Assembly (NCBI GenBank): GCA_000437675.1
Contig: FR901745.1
Coordinates: 2,474-11,884 of the forward strand
From: Prevotella sp. CAG:891
GTDB taxonomy: Bacteria > Bacteroidota > Bacteroidia > Bacteroidales > Bacteroidaceae
Length of the DNA: 9,411 bases
Reading direction: 5' to 3'
How positions within the stretch are numbered: position 1 is the stretch's first letter; every line of letters begins with the position of its first letter. Under the pieces are notes generated by a model. The model worked only from the letters and a program-made list of their open reading frames with translations. It was not told where the DNA came from and did no database searches. Positions 6,065 through 9,411 of the stretch are shown here, piece by piece. The position numbers were made by a program, and so were the translations under genes.

Positions 6065-6072
6065 CAAAGTTA
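6065..6072 (-). promoter_or_regulatory. Candidate -7 box for the DUF1573 gene
   Basis: On the minus strand TAACTTTG matches the TAnnTTTG core, but no good TTTG box lies at the proper distance upstream. If used, it would give a leader of about 165 nt that includes the 26-bp repeats. Confidence 0.3.
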
Positions 6073-6092
6073 CTAAAAAATTAAGAGATTCG

Positions 6093-6122
6093 GTTGCATC
6101 TCGTAATTAGTTGGTATATTTG
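6093..6122 (+). promoter_or_regulatory. Promoter for xth
   Basis: GTTG (6093-6096), an 18-bp spacer and TATATTTG (6115-6122), a perfect TAnnTTTG core. Transcription would start near 6128, leaving a leader of about 95 nt. Confidence 0.55.
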
Positions 6123-6154
6123 CCATAAGTAATTCGCTATTTTTAGTAGTTGCT

Positions 6155-6198
6155 GCCCCATGATTGGGCGGGGTGACTGGTGCATAGCCGCCCCTTTT
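6155..6198 (+). other. GC-rich hairpin with T-tract in the xth leader
   Basis: GGGCGG (6166-6171) pairs with CCGCCC (6188-6193) and is followed by CTTTT, like a weak intrinsic terminator in front of xth. GCCC at 6155-6158 can pair instead with GGGC (6166-6169), an alternative fold that would open it. This has the outline of an attenuator, but no known riboswitch class or leader peptide was recognised. Confidence 0.35.
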
Positions 6199-6224
6199 GT
6201 CAATAATATAAACAGACTGCACGT

Positions 6225-6980
6225 ATGAAATTCATATCCTGGAATGTAAACGGACTGCGCGCCTGCGACGGCAAAGGCTTTCGCGAAATATTTGCCAACC
6301 TCGATGCCGACTTTTTCTGTCTGCAAGAAACCAAAATGCAGCCCGGACAATTAGACATTGCCTTCGATGGCTATCAGTCGTACTGGAACTCAGCCGAAAA
6401 GAAAGGCTATTCGGGAACCGCCATCTTTACGCGCCACGAACCCTTGCGCGTGGCTTACGGATTGGGCATCGAAGAACACGACAAAGAAGGCCGCGTGATT
6501 ACGCTCGAAATGGACAACTTTTTCCTCGTAACCGTTTATACCCCGAACTCGCAGGACGGACTCCGCCGCCTGGATTACCGCATGGAGTGGGACGATGCTT
6601 TCCGCGACTACCTGAAGAAACTAGATGCCGAAAAGCCCGTGGTGGTGTGTGGCGACATGAATGTGGCCCATCAGGAAATTGACCTGAAAAACCCCAAGAC
6701 TAATCGCCGGAATGCCGGATTTACCGACGAGGAACGCGAAAAATTCAGCTGTTTGCTCGATAACGGATTTACCGATACGTTCCGCTTTTTCTATCCCGAC
6801 CAAACCGATATCTATTCGTGGTGGTCGTATCGCTTCAAGGCACGCGAAAAGAACACGGGGTGGCGTATCGACTACTTCCTGGTGTCCGACAGACTTCAGC
6901 CCCAGTTGACAGGAGCTAAAATCCATACAGACATTTATGGGTCAGACCATTGCCCGGTTGAGGTGGAAGTGGACCTTTAA
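6225..6980 (+). CDS. xth: Exodeoxyribonuclease III / AP endonuclease
   Basis: A 251-residue DNA repair nuclease of the ExoIII/APE1 family. It cleaves the backbone 5' of abasic sites and removes 3' blocking groups in base excision repair. It is cytoplasmic and metal-dependent. Expected active-site residues are all present: Asn7 in SWNVNG, Glu35 in LQETK, Tyr105 in VYTPNS, Asp144 and Asn146 in CGDMNVAH, Asp216 in RIDYFLV, and Asp241-His242 in SDHCP. The segment NPKTNRRNAGFTDEER is typical of the ExoA/APE1-like branch rather than the E. coli XthA branch. Length is normal. The ATG at 6225 gives the standard MKFISWNVNG beginning. It has its own promoter and leader and is followed 153 bp later by sppA in the same direction. 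Confidence 0.97.
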   Translation: MKFISWNVNGLRACDGKGFREIFANLDADFFCLQETKMQPGQLDIAFDGYQSYWNSAEKKGYSGTAIFTRHEPLRVAYGLGIEEHDKEGRVITLEMDNFFLVTVYTPNSQDGLRRLDYRMEWDDAFRDYLKKLDAEKPVVVCGDMNVAHQEIDLKNPKTNRRNAGFTDEEREKFSCLLDNGFTDTFRFFYPDQTDIYSWWSYRFKAREKNTGWRIDYFLVSDRLQPQLTGAKIHTDIYGSDHCPVEVEVDL

Positions 6981-7043
6981 GAAATAAAGTGTTTTGCTTC
7001 AGAATTTCTGATAAAATATCCCGTTTTTTGTAGTAAAACACGC

Positions 7044-7068
7044 CCGAGGGTTGTCTAATGGATAGGAC
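7044..7068 (+). pseudogene. tRNA-Arg-like 5' fragment (acceptor strand plus D arm)
   Basis: TTGTCTAATGGATAGGAC (7051-7068) has the layout of positions 8-25 of a tRNA: U8, a D stem GTCT/GGAC and loop AATGGATA with the conserved A14, GG and A21. It is the D arm I know from arginine tRNAs (for example plastid tRNA-Arg UCU). Seven bases CCGAGGG precede it where the acceptor strand would be. No anticodon stem, T arm or matching 3' acceptor strand follows, so it is not a working tRNA. It may be a remnant or coincidence. Confidence 0.3.
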
Positions 7069-7133
7069 GAACGGCAACCGCCGCTCAAAACCTTTTCAAT
7101 CCCTTTCAACCCCAAACCCCAAAAACAGCAATT

Positions 7134-8900
7134 ATGAAGGAATTTTTTAAGTATGTATTAGCCACCATCGTAGGCTTTATCTGCGTAACGGCATTCATGG
7201 GCATCATGAGCCTGATTATGTTTTTCTCCATCATGGCTACCAGCGATACGCAACCTACGGTCAGCGATGGCAGCGTGTTGCGCATTGAACTGAACGGCAC
7301 GGTGTCGGAACGTGTAACCGAAAACCCCTTTGCCGAACTGATGGGAAACAAAGCCTTGGCTTCGCAAGGACTCGACGATTTGCTCAAAGCCATTAAAGTG
7401 GCCAAGACCAACGATAAAATCAAGGGCATCTACCTCGAAGGCGGATTGCTCAGCGCCGACTTTGCCTCGCTCGAAGAACTCCGTAAGGCATTGGTCGACT
7501 TTAAACAAAGCAAAAAGTTTGTTGTGGCTTATGCCGACCAATACACTCAAGGCTCGTACTATCTGGCTTCGGCTGCCGACAAAGTGTGGCTGAACCCCAG
7601 CGGTATGCTCGATTGGCACGGTATCGCTTCGCAGCCCATTTTCTTTACCGACCTGATGAAAAAGGTGGGCGTGAAAATGCAAGTGTTCAAAGTGGGCACA
7701 TTCAAGAGCGCCGTTGAACCCTATATCTTGACCGAAATGAGCGAACCGAACCGCCAACAGGTTCAGTCGTTTATCGGCGACATTTGGCAGCACTTCTGTC
7801 AGGATGTGTCGGCTTCGCGCAAAATTTCGACCGACAGCTTGAACGCTTTTGCCGACCGCTATGTGACGTTTGCCGAAGCCAACGACTATGTGCGTCTGAA
7901 AATGGTGGACGAACTGACCTATATCGACCAGGTGCGCACCAAACTGCAGAAACTCAGCCAGCAGGACAAGGTAAACTTTATATCGCCCGCCGAACTGGCA
8001 AAACTCGATGTGCCTGCTTCGTCGAGCAACGACATTGCCATTTACTATGCCGAAGGAACTATTGTGGACGTTTCGACCCAAAGCCCGCTGAATAGCACCC
8101 AAAGCGAAATTGTGGGCTCGAAGGTAGTGAGCGACCTTGACAAACTGGCCAAAGACGAGAGCGTGAAAGCCGTGGTGCTCCGTATCAATTCGGGCGGCGG
8201 CAGCGCATATGCCTCGGAACAGATGTGGCGCGCCGTGCAGCAGCTCAAGGCTAAAAAGCCGGTGGTAGTGTCGATGAGCGGCATGGCTGCTTCGGGCGGT
8301 TACTACCTGTCGTGCGGTGCCGACTACATTGTGGCCGACAAAACCACGCTTACTGGCAGTATCGGCATTTTTGGCATGGTGCCCGATGCCTCGGAACTGC
8401 TGACCGACAAACTCGGTCTGCACTTCGACGTGGTGAAAACCAATGTTTCGTCGGATTTCGGAGCCATGGGACGCGGCTTCAACGCAGCTGAATCGGCTGC
8501 CATGCAGAATTATGTGAACCGCGGTTACCGCCTGTTCCTGAAGCGCGTGGCCGACGGACGCAAAATGACGCCCGAACAGGTTGATAAAATTGCCCAAGGA
8601 CGTGTGTGGACGGGTAATCAGGCTTTGAAAATTAAACTGGTCGACAAACTCGGCACGCTCAACGATGCTGTGGCCGAAGCCGCCAAACGAGCCAAATTAC
8701 AGGATTACGCCATTTGCACTTTCCCTGCCAAAACTCCGTGGTTCGAACAGTTGATGAACGAAACCACCCAACGCGATTACCTCGAAGAAAAGCTGCAAAG
8801 CGCCCTGGGTGTTTACTACGAACCCTTGCGTTTCGTCAGCACCTACGACAAGCACAATGTGCTGCAAGCACGTATGTTCTATGTTCCTAACTTTCAGTAA
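7134..8900 (+). CDS. sppA: Signal peptide peptidase SppA, 67K type
   Basis: A 588-residue inner-membrane serine protease (family S49) with a Ser/Lys dyad, which degrades cleaved signal peptides and other membrane peptides. Residues about 8-35 form the single N-terminal membrane anchor. The protein is a tandem duplication: the N-terminal half carries the general base Lys191 in GTFKSAVEPYI, and the C-terminal half carries the nucleophile Ser387 in SGMAASGGYY. It is followed by ADKTTLTGSIGIFG, a conserved segment. The substrate-groove motif reads RINSGGGSAYASE (350-362), with Gly where many homologues have Pro (INSPGGS). Length matches the long E. coli-type SppA, not the short SohB/SppA36K type. 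No clear promoter core was found in the 153 bp before it, so it may be read through from xth. lpxK starts 9 nt after its stop, so those two are surely cotranscribed. Confidence 0.97.
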   Translation: MKEFFKYVLATIVGFICVTAFMGIMSLIMFFSIMATSDTQPTVSDGSVLRIELNGTVSERVTENPFAELMGNKALASQGLDDLLKAIKVAKTNDKIKGIYLEGGLLSADFASLEELRKALVDFKQSKKFVVAYADQYTQGSYYLASAADKVWLNPSGMLDWHGIASQPIFFTDLMKKVGVKMQVFKVGTFKSAVEPYILTEMSEPNRQQVQSFIGDIWQHFCQDVSASRKISTDSLNAFADRYVTFAEANDYVRLKMVDELTYIDQVRTKLQKLSQQDKVNFISPAELAKLDVPASSSNDIAIYYAEGTIVDVSTQSPLNSTQSEIVGSKVVSDLDKLAKDESVKAVVLRINSGGGSAYASEQMWRAVQQLKAKKPVVVSMSGMAASGGYYLSCGADYIVADKTTLTGSIGIFGMVPDASELLTDKLGLHFDVVKTNVSSDFGAMGRGFNAAESAAMQNYVNRGYRLFLKRVADGRKMTPEQVDKIAQGRVWTGNQALKIKLVDKLGTLNDAVAEAAKRAKLQDYAICTFPAKTPWFEQLMNETTQRDYLEEKLQSALGVYYEPLRFVSTYDKHNVLQARMFYVPNFQ

Positions 8901-8909
8901 GTCTGTAAA

Positions 8910-9411
8910 TTGAAATATCTGTTATCTGTTTTCACTGCCCCCCTTTCGCTGTTATGGGGTCTGGTCGTGTTCGTGCGTAACCAACTTTTCGATTATGGCC
9001 TGCTCAAAAGCCAAAGTTTCGGGGTACCCCTCATTTGCGTGGGCAATATTGCAGTGGGCGGCACGGGCAAAACGCCCCACGTCGAATACCTGCTGCATTT
9101 GCTCCACGAACAAGGTTACCGCGTGGCCATGCTTTCGCGCGGCTACGGGCGCCGAACGCGCGGCTATTTGCTCGCCAATCCGCAGCACACGGCGGCCGAC
9201 ATCGGCGACGAACCCTTTCAGATAAGCCGAAACTGCCCCTTTGCCCAAGTGGCCGTGGCCGAAAAGCGCGTCATCGGCATTCGCCAACTGATGGCCCTGC
9301 CCAATCCGCCCCAGGTCATTGTGCTCGACGATGCCTTTCAGCACCGCTACGTAAGGGCCGGACTCAACATTTTACTCACCGATGCACACCGGCTTTACAC
9401 CACCGACCACC
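8910..9411 (+). CDS. lpxK: Tetraacyldisaccharide 4'-kinase LpxK (partial, C-terminus beyond right edge)
   Basis: This enzyme phosphorylates the 4' position of the lipid A disaccharide using ATP, the sixth step of lipid A synthesis, at the cytoplasmic face of the inner membrane. The 167 codons present include the N-terminal membrane-associated helix (about 4-22), the RNQLFDYG segment (23-30), the P-loop GNIAVGGTGKTP (45-56) and the LpxK signature DDAFQHR (140-146). I place the start at TTG 8910-8912: the frame has no ATG between the sppA stop, which lies in the same frame four codons upstream, and the P-loop. The TTG gives an N-terminus (KYLLSVFTAPLSLLWGLVV) aligning with known Bacteroidales LpxK. 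The gene is packed behind sppA, making an envelope-related operon. Confidence 0.95.
   Translation, partial: MKYLLSVFTAPLSLLWGLVVFVRNQLFDYGLLKSQSFGVPLICVGNIAVGGTGKTPHVEYLLHLLHEQGYRVAMLSRGYGRRTRGYLLANPQHTAADIGDEPFQISRNCPFAQVAVAEKRVIGIRQLMALPNPPQVIVLDDAFQHRYVRAGLNILLTDAHRLYTTDH

Noticed and set aside
7044..7133. A complete functional tRNA upstream of sppA
   Set aside because: No anticodon stem, T arm or 3' acceptor complement can be folded after the D arm.
7158..8597. 479-codon minus-strand frame opposite sppA
   Set aside because: Antisense shadow of a clearly conserved SppA; no domain recognised and an atypical His-rich composition.

Overview
The window is chromosomal DNA from a member of the Bacteroidetes, most likely Bacteroidales. 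Three kinds of evidence support this. First, several perfect Bacteroidetes-type promoter cores (TAnnTTTG, most with a TTG/TTTG box 18-20 bp upstream) sit in front of genes and a tRNA. Second, start codons have no clear purine-rich ribosome-binding sites. Third, the families are typical of the phylum: a DUF1573 lipoprotein-like secreted protein, an ECF sigma factor coupled to a membrane-anchored beta-barrel protein, a 67K-type SppA, and LpxK with a Bacteroidales-like N-terminus. The genus cannot be set from sequence alone.

Layout, left to right. 1-840 (minus) holds the 5' part of an ABC transporter ATPase, cut by the window edge. Its promoter region (about 840-1060) carries two copies of a GGTGTA-N12-TACAYC inverted repeat, one directly over the predicted transcription start. 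1061-1449 has no convincing gene. 1450-2016 is a tandem array of a 21-bp unit: 21 identical copies, then progressively diverged ones. 2017-2253 is featureless, followed by a strong minus-strand terminator. 2354-4248 (minus) is a two-gene unit: an ECF sigma factor, then (4-nt overlap) a 450-residue protein with a short cytoplasmic head, one membrane segment, a Pro/Ala-rich linker and a C-terminal beta-barrel-like domain. 4541-4698 (minus) is a complete tRNA-Pro(CGG) transcription unit with promoter, tRNA and terminator. 4822-5901 (minus) is a secreted DUF1573 protein. The 323-bp divergent intergenic region (5902-6224) holds two 26-bp direct repeats inside a short inverted repeat, a promoter for the plus-strand gene and a leader hairpin. 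6225-9411 (plus) encodes exodeoxyribonuclease III (xth), signal peptide peptidase SppA and the start of LpxK, which begins at TTG only 9 nt after sppA.

Functional picture: mostly housekeeping and envelope biology (DNA repair, membrane proteolysis, lipid A synthesis, an envelope-linked sigma factor module, an ABC exporter). I found no defence system, mobile element or CRISPR array. The least explained items are the 21-bp repeat array, the paired operator upstream of the ABC gene, the sigma/beta-barrel pair, the 26-bp repeat element and a tRNA-Arg-like 5' fragment upstream of sppA.
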